A stretch of 64,000 bases of DNA from Chalara sp. BL73 (taxonomy: Eukaryota > Ascomycota > Leotiomycetes > Helotiales): positions 32,226 through 96,225 of the forward strand of contig CAKJVC010000183.1 of NCBI GenBank assembly GCA_918026815.1, given 5' to 3'. Shown here piece after piece: positions 1 to 15,414 of this stretch. The notes beneath the pieces are model-generated. The model had not been told where the DNA came from and searched no databases. It was given only the letters and a program-made list of their open reading frames with translations. The translations under genes and the position numbers were made by a program. Each line of letters starts with the position of its first letter. Within the stretch, counting starts at the first letter, position 1.

Positions 1-1892
1 CTAAACATTGCAATGTACGATAATCTACAATGGAAATGAAGGCGAAAGTCAAACAGAGGCTTTAATAAGAATGCCAACACTGACCATTATGACAAACTCT
101 GCGATGCTAGTTGAAGCTATGTTTATTTCTTTCAGCGTTGTGTATTTCTGCAATAACTATTTTTACTTTACTTGAATTTCTGCTTGTGCACTTTTCTCTT
201 TTCATCTACTTCTTTCCTTTGCATCCTCTATAAAAATGAACACTATTTTGTTAAGTTGCTTACGTAAATCTAACCTTGGATCACTTATTTATGTAGCATA
301 GTTTCAACTGTATCACGATCGTGAATAAATGAATAAAAAAGTAGAGCAGCATGTTCGAACCATAGAATAAGGGCATGATGAGGATGATTAATGATGATAC
401 TAACGAGGTGCAAGACTGTTAAATTGCTGAGTGTTAGACCGACAAAAGCCTTTCGTCTTGAAGGCTGCTCACCAGGGACTGGAGATATTGGGCATTGGCT
501 GGAGAGGGTAAGTTCTACAAAATTGTGAGCGTATTGCCGAACTCTATTAGTTATTTTTATCTTATCAATAGTACACGGAGTGGTTGGTCTCACATGGCGC
601 TGGATGTCGTCTTGGAATTCTTAAGGGTTCTACCAACACAGCGCGAATCGCCTTGATTTGATGAAACGTTCATATAATTTCCCTGTATACAGTCACGCGC
701 ATAAGGCCTTGATATTAAAGGGCCAGTTGCGCAAGTGGTGACAGGGTGACAGAGAGACTCAACAGGGTGAGAGTCCCTGATGGCGAGTTTATAAGTTACA
801 CGACAAATGCTGAAAGCTGAATTTAAAACTGTCACGAGCCCGATGGAGGAGACCCCATTGCAGAGGAAACAGGGATATGATTCAATATATTAGCTACAAT
901 AGAAATCAAACCCTAAAGGAAGGAAAACAGGAAATGAAGGGTTAAGAGCTGGAAAAGACATCCCTATCCCAAGACTTGATGGCTAAGACATCTGGCGACG
1001 TGTTTCACAGCACCAGCCGCATATGAGGCTGGTAACCACGTGATCTATACGTGCCCATCAGTTCACTGTCGCCATCCAGGTTTAAATATGGAAAACAAAG
1101 GGATTAATTAGGAGACGGCTGAGGCGGCGGTATATACTGGGTTTAAAGTGTGTCACATTATCGACTAGGCAATTGGCAGATAACTGCCACGCGTTCTACC
1201 AACAACCCATGCTCCCTCTACCGACAGCCTCTACCGACAGCAGCCCAAGCTAGGGTTCACCCGTCCGGGGAGGATGGAAATCCTTCCGGGGGCCTGCATG
1301 TCCAGAACATCCGGCATAGTGACAATTCTAAAACACATCAAAAAACCTTATTCAATGAAGACGACAAATCGCATCCTTTACCCTTCCATCAATCCTGCAA
1401 GAATATCGCCCTATATACTGAATGGCAGATGCAAAGTAGCGAAAATTCCGAACGCACAGGCACAGAGGCAAAATTTCATGATGAACTCAAATGTGTTTGC
1501 TCAGACCTGGATGATGGACGTCTTTTCCCTTGAAAAACTTAAAATCACACCACGCTACATCTAAGAAGCGGCTCTTGTCTCACGGGGCGGCTGGGATTCA
1601 GCCTCCTGTCTCATAACCCCACGGGCAGGACTTGACAAGCAGGATTTGCTCACGACTAAGGTGTTTCACGGCATGCATAACTTCTGGAAGCATCGGCTTT
1701 CATATGTTAGTCCACGATATGAGATCATATATCTCTCCTACTCTAGACCGACGAAGACTGCTGGGAAAGAAAGCCTTCCTTCATATGAAATAGTGGCCAT
1801 ACAAGACAATTGATTTGTCTTTCGTCCTACGAAGTGGCACGACATTCACTATCTAATTTTCCCTATTTAATCATCCGGAGATACTTCCGACA
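1..1892. other. Intergenic region, no supported gene
   Basis: Only short reading frames that resemble nothing I recognise, and none joins its neighbours through plausible introns. The last few hundred bases before 1893 should hold the promoter of the MFS transporter. No clear TATA box or tandem repeat was seen. Confidence 0.6.
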
Positions 1893-3618
1893 ATGTCGAC
1901 AAGATCTTTGTCTTCGTCTTCGCTCCGGCCAGAATCAACAGGCGCTCTTGGGAGCGTATTTCTCATCACTTCCGATGGACGTGTGCTCGACCTTCCGATC
2001 CCGAGCAACTCGCCTCGGGATCCACTGAACTGGAGCACGTGGAAGCGGTTAAGAGCTGGACTCGCCATCGTTTTCTTCTCGATCATTGGACTCGTGCTGG
2101 TGCAGGGCCCTAGCTTAATGTTTGTAGATCTGGTGGCAGCGTTCCCACCGGAGGTAAGCGAATTATCGCTCTAAAAGGTCAGATTGAGAGGAGATTTAAC
2201 ATGTCGAACCTTCGCAGGACACGAGTCCTTTTGATATCTCGATTCTTCTATCAGCCCCAACCCTTTTTATGGGCATTGGTGCTTTTATCTGGATTCCACT
2301 CTCATTTGCAGTGGGTAGGCGACCAGTGTTTCTTCTCAATGTTGTTATTATGCTGGTAGCAACAGTATGGGCTGCTGAAGCCGTGTACTTCGTCGAAATC
2401 TTGCTTGCTGTTTGCCTCCAGGGCATGGCTACTGGCCTCAACATGAGTGGTGTAAGTGTTTAACCAGTGGTAAACCCCGTCAAAATCTCTAACGGCGAGT
2501 AGATGCTTGTCATGATAATTGATCTCACATTCATTCACGAACGTCCTCAGTTCATCGCTATCTTCTGGTCTGTAGGGAGCTTCATCTGCCTTGCAATACT
2601 AGCGTCGATTCCACACTTAGTCGAAGCTAGCGGGAGCTGGCGTTTATTCTACAGTTACTCGGCTATTCCATCTGTCATAGCGCTTATCATGACCTTTTTC
2701 TGGTATGAGGAAACATACTTCGTCCGCCCGCCTGTCGCGTTTGACGGGCGGGTGTTGGTTCAAACGGCAACTGAGAAAGTAAAGATCTATGAAGAATGGA
2801 TCGAAGTTCCAGGCGGAAAGGTCCTACCCGATACACCTGACGATACTTCGTGGAAATTGCTATCGCGGAAGTTCGGGTTTTGGAGAATAATGCCAGGAGG
2901 CTGGCGCAAAATGCTTGTGTGCTACCCCCAGATTTTATTGTGCATCTGTAATCCACTCATACTCTGTGTCGCACTGCTCAACGCTGTTGTCTTCGGTAGC
3001 ATGCTTTCGATTGGTATGACATACGTCTCCGTACTCAGCTCTCCTCCTTACAATCTTCCCCTCGACATTATAGCACTTGTTAACTTGGCCGGTGCCTTTG
3101 GAGCTCTTCTCGCATGGCCTGCCACCGGAATCTTGACTTCAAAAGTCTGTCAAAAACTCGCCATACGGAACGGTGGATTTCAGGATGCTGAACACTATTT
3201 GCCTGCCTATATCCTGCCAATTTTGGCTGGTATTGCAAGTATTGTCTTATATGGATGCACGGTTGAGTTGAATTTGCACTTCTTCCTCGTCTATGTTGCC
3301 TACTTCCTTAATGCTTTCACCAGCATCTCATTGGGCATCGCGAATACGCTTTGGGTCACTGCATCCTTCCCTCGATGGGCGGCAAGCGCCCTGGTGGTAG
3401 TTGGAGGAGGCAGCTACGTTGTAAGCTTCGGTATCAGTTTCGCTATCTTGCCTTGGGTCAAGTCACAGGGATATTTGAAAGAGAACCTTGAAATTGGGAT
3501 TCTGATTCTTGTGGGTGGGAGTTTGTTGATCCCTGTGGCCTTTTGGGGGAAGAGCTTAAGGCATTATATTGATAGGAGATGGGCCCGCTATGAAGTAGGT
3601 GCGTTGCGACCGCAGTAG
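1893..3618 (+). CDS. MFS transporter (drug:H+ antiporter-like), 3 exons, 536 aa
   Basis: Exons 1893-2153, 2218-2451 and 2503-3618; both introns are GT-AG and in phase 0. The start ATG has a good fungal context (ACAATG). The protein has a short polar N-terminus, a PLNWSTWKR segment just before the first membrane helix, then about 12 hydrophobic helices. The third exon opens with the MFS-typical DLTFIHERPQF segment after helix 4, and a soluble loop follows at roughly residues 245-305 (counted over the whole protein) between the two six-helix halves. It is probably a plasma-membrane exporter of small molecules. Its position at the edge of a metabolite cluster suggests export of the product or self-protection, which is inference. 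It is separated from the halogenase by 5.6 kb of relics, so cluster membership is uncertain. Length is normal for the family and no lesion was seen. Confidence 0.88.
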
Positions 3619-4739
3619 GGCCAAATTAAGAAAACGACGCGATTTGGGCGTGGCCGTTAATGTTAATTAAGATTCATTTTGCAGCACGATTCCAAGTCCG
3701 AGTTCGTAGGCGAGTGCTTTGTGATGGATATCGTGTATGGAGAGTATTTCAAACACCAATTGAGCTCTAAAGAGCTCCTGGGGTATATAGTCTTGAGTAG
3801 GATGAAACTGAAGGGTTCTATTTGGTTATGACTTTGTGAGACGCGTGGAGGACTTGAAAGAGTCTGGATGGTGTATGTTTGCGTGGGTTGATTTGTGGTG
3901 ACCTGAGGCGAAAGACTTTTTAATTATGCTGTATAGTGCAGCCTAATACCCTATTATGTAATAGTTAATGGTTAACTCTAAAGATTAATCGATTATAAAA
4001 AACAAAATCAAAGGTAAAGGAAACGTGGACTTAATAAAATACTTTAGATGTGTATAACAAATGAGAAATCGACTTTTACAAATATTATATCAAAGAAATT
4101 AAAGCCTTTTATAACACGTACGACTTAAATAGTTGCTTATACTTATAATAAAGTAGAAAATATATCTAGTAACCCCTAACTCTAACCTCTAAGGCTTTAG
4201 ACAATACAGTTCCATTAGTTACACGCTTAATCGCTAACTAGGTTTCATGCTAATCTACAGCTGAGACCACTCTTTGGCAAGTGAAATTAAAAAGCTTCAA
4301 AGCCTTGTAAGTTATATACACAGTGCTAATCATGACCTTCTCCATCTCTATCGCACGGTGCATATGTCAAGTAACAGTTCGATTAAATTCGCTGGATGCT
4401 CCTCATCCCAAGCTTCTATCGGCGCGACTGAATGGAAATCAAAGCGGCACACATGTATGTATTCATGGCCACCGGCTCAGTCACTTGTGGGCTTAGTGGA
4501 TATCAACATAAAACAGTCCTACGGACGTAACATCAAACAAGAGCCATGATTACTCCTCACAGCTAGATTCCTTTATCCTTCATCTTCTCAACCTTGGGTT
4601 CGCACTAGCAATCAGAAGGTGATCTCACAGCGATGAGATTTTTGTGTAATAAGCAAACAATTCTCTATCCCCACGCTCTCACCTGTGGTCTGCGCAACGA
4701 GTTTTGCGCTTACGCATTTGCGGAAGAATTTGCAAGCTG
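3619..4739. other. Intergenic, AT-rich from about 3930 to 4260
   Basis: No reading frame recognisable as a gene. The centre is strongly AT-rich, as expected for RIP-mutated repeat debris, but no element type can be named. Confidence 0.5.
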
Positions 4740-6260
4740 CTAAACGAAGCTCCGAACGGGCCAGGTGGCTCCTAGGCCAGACGCGCGAGCCGGCCCCGAA
4801 GGCATGTACGGCCGTGGCGGCGTTGGCATAATGCTTCTCTCTTTCCAGAAAGCGAGAAGGGTCGAAGCGATGGTTGAATCAGCACACCAGACGGGTTGTG
4901 TTAAAGAGTAAGCACGGCTATACCTATCGGGCTCACAGAAGAGATTGTAATCGCGGTGGATTGTATAGGCTTGAGTGCAAACATTAATGTTGCCGAAAAG
5001 GAAGTGGCCGCAGAGCATGACACCGCCGGAGGGCATCTGGCGTGGGAGGCTGGAAGGGGCAGCGCCATAAAGCCGGAGCGTTTCTCCGATTGTGGCATTA
5101 AGCAAAGGCAGCGTTTCGAGATCAACATCTGTGAAATCAAACCTCAGTTCTCATACTTCGTCCTCAAGAGCTTTCTGTAACCCTGATCGCTTGAGCACAG
5201 CCTACACAAAATAAGTCAAAGTTTATAGCCGTAGTATTAGACTCTGCTACAATAAAGTTTCCGGCTTCGAAGTGCACTTCGTGTTAGTAAAAGCTGCTTT
5301 ATTGTTCTCCGTTTCAGCGAGAACTCTGGAAAAGATGTTTGGCGTTGTGCTTTTTCGCTTTTGCAGCTAAATATAGCGCGTGTGCCATACTCGAAAAAGC
5401 AACCAGTAGTCCGAAAAAACGTCCGAATAAATGCTAAAAGCAGATATTTACAGATTTTATACATCTGGAAAAGTTTTGCATTGGTTCCGCCGACAAAGAA
5501 TGCTGACTCAACAGGATAGTTGTATGAATTTTTCTGAATCTATGCTTAGTGTATAATTGAAAAAAAAAAGTATAAAAATAGCTACTTGACTTATTTTTTT
5601 GCTTTAATACGTAAAACGACTCTTTAAATAACAAACGTCCAATAATGTCTGGTATGAAGTAGGTCCACTACTTTAGAACATCAACACTTGTTTCTGCAAC
5701 ATTCTTCTTGGTTATTGCAACCGCCATTTCAGCCTTCTTCCTAACCATGGGCCCCCGTGCTGGCGTAAACAAGTTTTGCTATATCCCCTGGCCATCAGCT
5801 GTCTTCTCTTTGCGTGCTGCTTTGGGTCACGCATTGCGAAGATCCCTGGTAACGCCTGGGCCGTGGTATTCTCGCACAACACGGTCTTGTTGTAGCCCGA
5901 ATTGATACGGTGAATTTCTCGGAAGCTGTCAAATTCCGCAATGGCCATCTCAGCCGGAGTGACGCGCACAATTGGGCCATAGCGATCATGTAGAGCACGT
6001 ATGTAGTGAAGATGGCGGCCCCAAGCACCTGTGATTTTAACCAGAGATGAGTAAATTTTATGTACCATAGTCCTGGTGTAAGAGCCATCCATGATAAATA
6101 GCGGTCGGAGGAAATGGGGACGGGATTTCGATTATTGTCGTTCATTTTGTGTCCTGAGCCGCCATAACGGGTCCAGGGCTTAGCGCAAAGTTGAAGGAGG
6201 AGGATATCTGAATCGGATGTTGTGGGGGGGGGTCGGATGGAGGTGGTCCCCTTCAAATAA
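4740..6260 (-). pseudogene. Cytochrome P450 pseudogene 1 (N- and C-terminal parts remain)
   Basis: On the minus strand the region 6260-5712 encodes a P450 N-terminal part spread over two frames (LHDRYGPIVRVTPAEMAIA, then FREIHRINSGYNK and FAMRDPKQHAKRR). Region 5105-4740 encodes the C-terminal part: the ETLRLYGAAPSSLPR helix-K ExxR motif, a VCTQAYTIHRDYNLF segment, and a scrambled heme-loop region near 4800 that is only readable by changing frame. The middle of the gene (about 5110-5710) is replaced by AT-rich sequence without P450 similarity. Frameshifts and stops make it non-functional. It probably served the neighbouring cluster as a tailoring oxidase before decay; that is inference. Confidence 0.85.
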
Positions 6261-6941
6261 GGACGACATGGTGCTACCCTGCTCTAATGGCGTACTGTTT
6301 GGCGGGAATCTTGGTCCCATATCTGATTTGTCGGGCAACTCGAATCTTATGAAGGTAAAGTCCCGTTCATGTATGGGCGTCCAATGTTGTAAATCTCGTC
6401 CACACTTCGGGCTGCGGGGGAGAAGCAGAAGGGACCTGAGATTGTTGCCTGCACTTACGGGGGATAAGAAAATAGCCTGCCAGGAAAGCAATACGGGACT
6501 TAGGTAAGCTATTCACGATTCGCGATGTCGAGAGGCTGCACAGTGGATGGGGAAAGAAAACAAAGGCTGTGTAGTAAGCATAGGTAAGAAATATAGCCTA
6601 GGAGGGATGGTAGAAAGAGAATATTAGGTTGGACGGTAGAGAGCCTGACATATAGGAGAAATGGGATGGTTACAACGAGAGGGGTAAATATATTATTCTA
6701 TTCAGTATAATATAATCCTATCCACGAGGCTATCTTATATCAACTAAAGTATAAACGCCCGATAGTGAGTCGGCCTTGTTTTAGCATGCGAGCTCCCTAT
6801 CTGTAATATCGAAAGATGTTTATTTGAAAACTATAAATATCATTCAAGACTACACGCATTAATTCATCAAATTCTAGTAACTCTTAACATTAATCTTCTA
6901 CTTTTAGGAGCAACATTAAAGCGGTCTTATGCCTCCACTTT

Positions 6942-7260
6942 CTATAGTTCCATTTCTGAAGCTAACTTAATCTTAATTCCATTCCGCATTAACGAGCTCA
7001 CAGCGAGATAAAGGTCATCCATAGCCAAATTCTGTCCAATACAGGACTTGGCCGACGCTGAATATAGTAAAAAATGCCTCCATAGCCTGGTGGCTTCGAG
7101 CCAACGTTCAGGCTTGAAGTTATTAGGGTCTGGGAAGACCGATGACGAACAGTGGTGAAGGTAGTTCTGCATGCCGACTACCGTGCCTTCTGGTATGCAT
7201 ACCCGCCTACCGGGAGAGGCTCTTTCAGGAGGCGCGGCAATATGGAGCGTTATGAGAGCA
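6942..7260 (-). pseudogene. Cytochrome P450 pseudogene 2 (C-terminal fragment)
   Basis: Minus-strand translation gives the last part of a P450: [19 protein letters not shown], then [16 protein letters not shown] (the PERW motif) and a heme-binding loop [13 protein letters not shown] with the cysteine thiolate ligand kept but the usual upstream Phe/Gly positions altered. A stop codon occurs a little upstream (near 7280) and no N-terminal part was found. It differs from pseudogene 1, whose own C-terminus is present separately, so at least two P450 genes once stood here. Confidence 0.82.
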
Positions 7261-8200
7261 ACAAAAGTACGATTTTAGTAGAATGGAGCTTTAGCAAATG
7301 CTTCGAAGCTATGAAAGATAGTTGCTAAATTACCAATTCAAGTGGGAAAGTTCAAAACAAACGGATTTACTGCACTGTTTTTCATAGCCAGGCTTTCAAG
7401 GAGATTGGTGATATCTACGGGACTCTGAATTGCATCGCCGCAGACGATTTTGGTATATATATCACTAGAAAATGCTTCTAGAATGCAATATAATCTTGCT
7501 TACATAAGACCTCTTACATGGGAAACCTTTATATATGGGAATCAGGATTTGGAACCAAGCGTTCCCATATAACCAGGTCTGACTGTAGCCAATATCAAAG
7601 CTAGAGAATCTGACTGAGACGGCGCCGGGAACATGTCTAAGAGCGTTGAAGAAAAGGGCTCGTAAGAACTACAGATATTACGCATCAGTCACGATGTCCA
7701 TATGTTTGGACGCAAGATTTGGTAGATCTATCCCGTTAGGAGCGCGCCCGTTAAGATATTTAAGGTGTATATTGATAGTGAGTGGGTGGTTGATTAGGCA
7801 GAAATGAAGGTTCGATCTGAAAATAACAATTATTTTATCTCTTTTGCAAAGGCCAGAAGGAGGGTGGGGTTGGAGAGCAGGGGGACACTTTGATGGCTTT
7901 CACTGTCCTATATACACTTTACCCTATAAATATCTTATGGATGCAAGTACTCTAGAGTCATGATATGCTTTGGTTTAATAACTTTAGGAGATTTTGGGTT
8001 TGAAGTACAAAGCCAGTAAGTGTAAGCAAACACTACTGTTAGAGAGAACAGGATTTAAGGAGTAAGGGCACAAATATCTTTATATATAATTTGAAATAAA
8101 CTAAATGCGATGAAATGAGTAGAAAGCAAAGCTTCAGGCTTTTTACTTCATAAAGTTATAAGTAACAATAGATTCATACTATGCGCATCACTGGAAAGGG
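7261..8200. other. Intergenic, no supported feature
   Basis: No recognisable coding sequence, RNA gene or clear repeat. Confidence 0.45.
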
Positions 8201-8520
8201 CGAGCACAACGGCGTCGAGGGATACCAAACCACAGCTGGCAGCCGCCAAGGCTGAGAAGAAAGTGTTGAGCGACGCTTTGTTAGAGATGTTTACAGAAAA
8301 ACGGACTACTACTTGCTTCCTTTGCCTTGGGGGAGTAACGCTTACTGTTCGAAAAGCGCACTTACAGGCTTGCCAGTCTAGGAGACTGGACAAAGGACTT
8401 CATGCGGAAGGATCTGGCTTACATCAAAGAAGACCATATTCCGGTGTAAGGTCTGTCGAATGGGGCTGAAGCATAAGCAGCATCTCCAGAGTCACGCATG
8501 AAGCATCTACAAAACTGTCT
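8200..8520 (+). pseudogene. C2H2 zinc-finger tail relic (type found with DUF3435/FluG-like proteins)
   Basis: Three plus-strand segments in different frames form one recognisable domain: EKRTTTCFLCLG (about 8293-8331), GDWTKDFMRKDLAYIKEDH (about 8386-8450) and RCKVCRMGLKHKQHLQSHA (about 8452-8508). Together these match the fungal zinc-finger module with CFxCLG, GDLxKHFxRKHL and C..C...H..H parts. At least two frameshifts and a stop after QSHA show it is dead. In fungi this module is commonly attached to DUF3435 proteins, a family that includes Starship tyrosine recombinases. No recombinase domain is visible here, so the link to a mobile element is inference. Confidence 0.62.
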
Positions 8521-11131
<2,611 letters not shown>

Positions 11132-11854
11132 TGCGTTCTTAAAGCGTCCACATTCTTGCAAGTCAGTTTGTTGGTCCGAATTAAAGAAAGCTCCAGTTTA
11201 CTATAGTCGTGCTTTTCTCGTTAAAATAGAATTGATGATATTTATTATATCTTTACATATCTCAAAGAAATTTTGCGTTAGAGATAATGCCTAGGAATAC
11301 TTACCTAAAACCGCAAGTTTGTCGCTCCAGGAGTTTGGTCTTGCAGCCTGTGCGGCTGGAAGAGAGGCGGCCATACACAAAGGAACATACACAAAATCGA
11401 AGGCGACAAGCAATGTAAATGTGCAGTTGCACTACTCGCGGTCTTTTTCATCAAATTTTAACACAAAAACCATGTTTCTGGCCTCCAAGTATAGAATGAA
11501 ATGATGAGCCTGGATTGCATTCCGTATGAATGGGTATTGGAGCAGAGGAACCACCAGGTCTAGGATGAATGTCCCTTAGGTAATAGGCCGTAAATTAGCC
11601 GCTGTTTTCGAGAGATTTGGGGAGTGTAGCCCGCCCCTTAATGCAAGAATGTAGAGAAGCATTGACTTCAAAGTAGAAGAATGACACAAAGAATACTATA
11701 ATAGACTTATCTATTAACAAAACCGTATATCTACGTAAACTCACTACCAAAAGCTTTTAGAACTGAACCAAAGATTGCAAGTGTGGTTATCGTGAGGTAT
11801 AATTATAGATAGTCTACATGAATGACAGTTCCAAAATAATTATCTAAGTCCTGA
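11132..11854. other. Convergent intergenic region (3' ends of halogenase and BBE oxidase 1)
   Basis: No coding sequence recognised. The two flanking genes end towards each other, so this stretch holds both 3' untranslated regions. Confidence 0.5.
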
Positions 11855-13608
11855 CTAAGGATACTTCATCGGCAATGCGTTGTTGAACGCAAAGAGATTA
11901 TCTGGATCCCAGGCCTTCTTAAGTCTTGCCAAACGTGGCAATTTTCCAGCACTGTAGACCTGCTCGAGCGTCTCGTCTCCATGTGAATAATTTACATACA
12001 CCGATAAACCAGGGTATCCGGAAGTAGCGGCGAAGTCTTTGCGGAGCTCGCGTCCTAGGGCGTTTGATGGAACTTCCACGTTACTTCCTTTTTCCCAAGT
12101 AAGTTCTACAAGCCTAGATATTGAAAACGACCTCTTAGTCACTGGATTCTAAATTACGACATCCGGGGTTTGAGAGTTATTGCTTACAGATAGGTGATTG
12201 TCTCTCTCCAAGGATAAGCTGTTGTACTATCAGGTATATCCCTAACTTTCTGAGGCGGAAAGCTCTCAAGTGAGATAGCAGAGCCTCTACCCTCGGGATA
12301 CCTTGCATAGAAATTTGCTAGTTTCGTGAATGCTGATATATAGGTAGGTGCGGACAGAGTACGAAGATTGGCGCTATAGATACTTCTGATAGCGCCAGGT
12401 TCGCATATGACCGCATCGAGGCCAAAGCTCGTGTCAGTATTGAGATTCCTCCATGTAGGATTGGTGATATTGGTGAATACTGGCTGGAGGCTGAGGATAG
12501 GAGCCATTACGCGAAGGGCCTCTTCTCGGGGACCTGCGTATGCCCAATTGGCTATGATTATTGGCTTTGCTTATGTTAGAGCGTATAATATATTTTATGG
12601 GAATGATTTATTTTCAAAGACTTACTGAGTTGCTCGCGGTATCCCAGATAACGTTGGAAATTGCGGCTAGCTTTGCCGGAAAAGTTCCTTGTCCATTGGC
12701 CATCGAAGCTAATGTATTATAATAGGAGACGTTTTTGTCTGCAGGAAAAATCATGTCGACACTGGTAAAGATAGGAGCGTTGGAAATCGGTTGAACCTTG
12801 TAGGTTGCAGAGGTAATAACAACTAAGTTGGCGCCGGCTCCTCGGATTCCCCAGAACAAGTCTGAGTTGGAAGTTTCAGACACTTGTAATACTTTGCCAG
12901 AAGCTGTTACGACTGTCGCGGATATGAGAGCATCACTTAATAAGCCGTAGAGTCCCTGAAGACGACCAACTCCAGCTCCTATAGAGACTCCGACCATACC
13001 AGGACAGGAGCATGTTCCGGTCTCTGGTGAAGCGTGAGCTGCAGATATGGAACGGGGTTTGAGATTTCATGATAACTTACGTATTAAAAAACCGGCCGCA
13101 TACAAAGGTTCGACAATGTCTCGAAATCGAACTCCACCCCCAATAGTCATAGTTGCTGCCTTCTTATTGATAGACACACTTTTCAGTTGGCCCAGATCAA
13201 TCGAGAGGCCATTATCAAGACGTCCTAGGTCAGTATTATATCCATGACGACCTCCTGTAGCTAGAAATGGAATTTTGAGAGCCTTTGCAACTTTGATCTA
13301 GGGGAAATTAATTCATCAAGCTTCGTAATTATATCAAATGAGCTTACAGCGTTAACAACATCTGTTTTGCTGCCCACAGTAACAGCAGCCGAATAAGTTG
13401 GTGGATCAAAAATGGTCCATCTTTCAGTTGCATTCTTGAAGCCGGGTGAATCGGGAAATGATAGTATAGTCTGTGGAGACCATTTTATGCTGTCATGAGT
13501 GAGAGCAGCTTTCAGGTCGACCGGTCTCGAGGGAGGAATTGCTACGGCGGCAAGGCCACTGCGAGCGAAAAAAAGACAGGTTAAACTTAACAAGAGGTAA
13601 AGATACAT
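11855..13608 (-). CDS. Secreted FAD-linked oxidase, berberine-bridge-enzyme-like (copy 1), 5 exons, 508 aa
   Basis: Minus-strand exons 13608-13348, 13297-13081, 13038-12626, 12564-12188 and 12113-11855; all introns are GT-AG with consistent phases. A hydrophobic signal peptide (MYLYLLLSLTCLFF...) begins at the first ATG, 13608. The PCMH FAD domain has GGRHGYNTDLG with His105, and TGTCSCPGMVG with Cys169, the two residues that bind flavin covalently at two points. The C-terminus has the BBE motif YVNYSHGDE and ends LKKAWDPDNLFAFNNALP. Family members oxidise alcohols to aldehydes or couple rings, using O2. In salicylaldehyde-type clusters a BBE is thought to oxidise the benzylic alcohol. It is divergent from the second BBE gene, 1.8 kb away. 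Substrate is unknown. Confidence 0.92.
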
Positions 13609-15414
13609 CTCGATAGTCAATTTAGAAGGCCGAGGTAAGTGGTTTGATGAAATAAAGTTCCCTTTAAGTTTTGAACAACAGGTGGGATCGAGGCTCTGTT
13701 TACAACCCTTCCGACCTCACTCATCAGCTCAGCATTGCTCACGATAGCTCAACCTGAACATCACCCCGCCATCGGCCAACAGTATCCACTCACTCATATC
13801 ATATTCGCTTCACGTGCCGCGTCGCAGTTTACTTTAAGGAGAGAATTGGTGGCGTTTAAGATTACTATTGGCGACAGGGCTGATTTGGGGTTGGTGTTAG
13901 TCCAGGAGTTAGAGGCGATGTAAGCAAGCCAATATCCAATATGCCACTATATATTCCTAGCAAGCGTTTGTTTTATAGTTTTCCTATAATTGAACTTACT
14001 GCTAAGGTAATTTAATCTAGATACTAACGGTAGTAGGCTTAGGCTAGAATGAGTCTTGAAGAGGATAATTTATATAATATCGTTAATTTAGAACTTTAAA
14101 GTGGAGTTATCTATAAATAATTCTAAATAATAAACTTATATCAATAATCCTTTTGTATGATCTAAAAATTAGTTTTTATTTAAAATTAGACCAGCCTAAT
14201 CTAGCCTTACGGAAACCAATCTAGCCTTTTCCTTATCACTTAACCAGGTATCGAATGGTACACGCGTTCCTTAAAGACGGCTCAGTCTCGTACGAACGGC
14301 ACAATCTAGGCTGCCTACCGAGGCGTACCTATCAAAGCTGGAAAACCCATCTCAGGTTGTGTGCTTTCACCGATCCTTTTAATGTCCACGCCACATGGCA
14401 CGGTGTCTGTGAAGAAGTGAGAAAACTTTCCCATGTGGCGTAAGACATTACCCGTTAAGTGTATTAGGTCTCAGCCTCAACCCTTGGCATGCGTGGCATA
14501 AACGTGGGCGGCGTTCTATGTTACATGTGTATCGAGCATCATATCGGTACCCCTGGGTAAGCTAGATAATATCGTATCTCCATCATTGGCTCTTCCTAGA
14601 ATTGTTCTATGTAAAACAGGTCGTATATGCGATAGGGCGGAAGAAGCCTTGCTCAGATGAGCGGCGTAGCTGAGGTGGCGCTTTAGTGCCTGATTCGCGC
14701 CCGAACGGCTATCTTTTTCAGAAAAGCATTCTGACCGTTGTAGGTAAGCAAGCCAACCTGGAGGCTCCTACGCTACCAACGCAACTATCAGGCTCAGGGC
14801 ATTACATCTTCCTCTTCATCAACCCGATCCAATTAGATAATAGGCGAAGGCATGTAGACATGGCCTGGGCTGCTTATCGAGTTTTCTTGGATGCGGCGTA
14901 GTACAGGAGGATCAAGATAAGGTGGCTTCTTACGGGAGCACTTTTAGAACATAACGAAGCCGTATTATGTAGAAGAATTCGCTGAGAGAAGCCTTAGCCA
15001 ATTGTTAATGCTAATTGGATTATGTACAGGGTTGCAACGGGTTCATAGTGAGGGCCGCCAAATCTTAGTCAAATAACTCCACTTGCTATGGCGAGGCACT
15101 TTGTCCAAATTGTTGTGCCTTGCCACAAACCGACTGATCAAATCTGCTGGAGCGGGGCCGTCAGAATTCGTGAGCAACTAAGCTGATGCAATCGATATCA
15201 CCATGGCTGAACCAAGAAATTACTATGACAAATGAGTATGCTCTGGCTCTAGTGAGTCACGAAAGTCGTGGAGGAGTATCTCCCATGAGGGGGGATGCTT
15301 TGAGTCTATGGAAATTAGTTGACGGAACACGGTGAAGTAGGGGCTATAACTTCTCTTCGCTGTCCAACCAGTTCAGAAATTCATCACAGATCACAGTAAA
15401 TTACTTTTGCAATC
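13609..15414. other. Divergent intergenic region between the two BBE genes
   Basis: Holds both promoters. The segment 13920-14230 is very AT-rich and looks like mutated repeat debris. The rest (14240-15000) contains short open frames that I cannot relate to a protein family. Confidence 0.45.

Noticed and set aside
1150..1564. Open frames of 96-127 codons as a gene
   Set aside because: No family resemblance, two overlapping frames of similar length, no plausible introns or neighbours.
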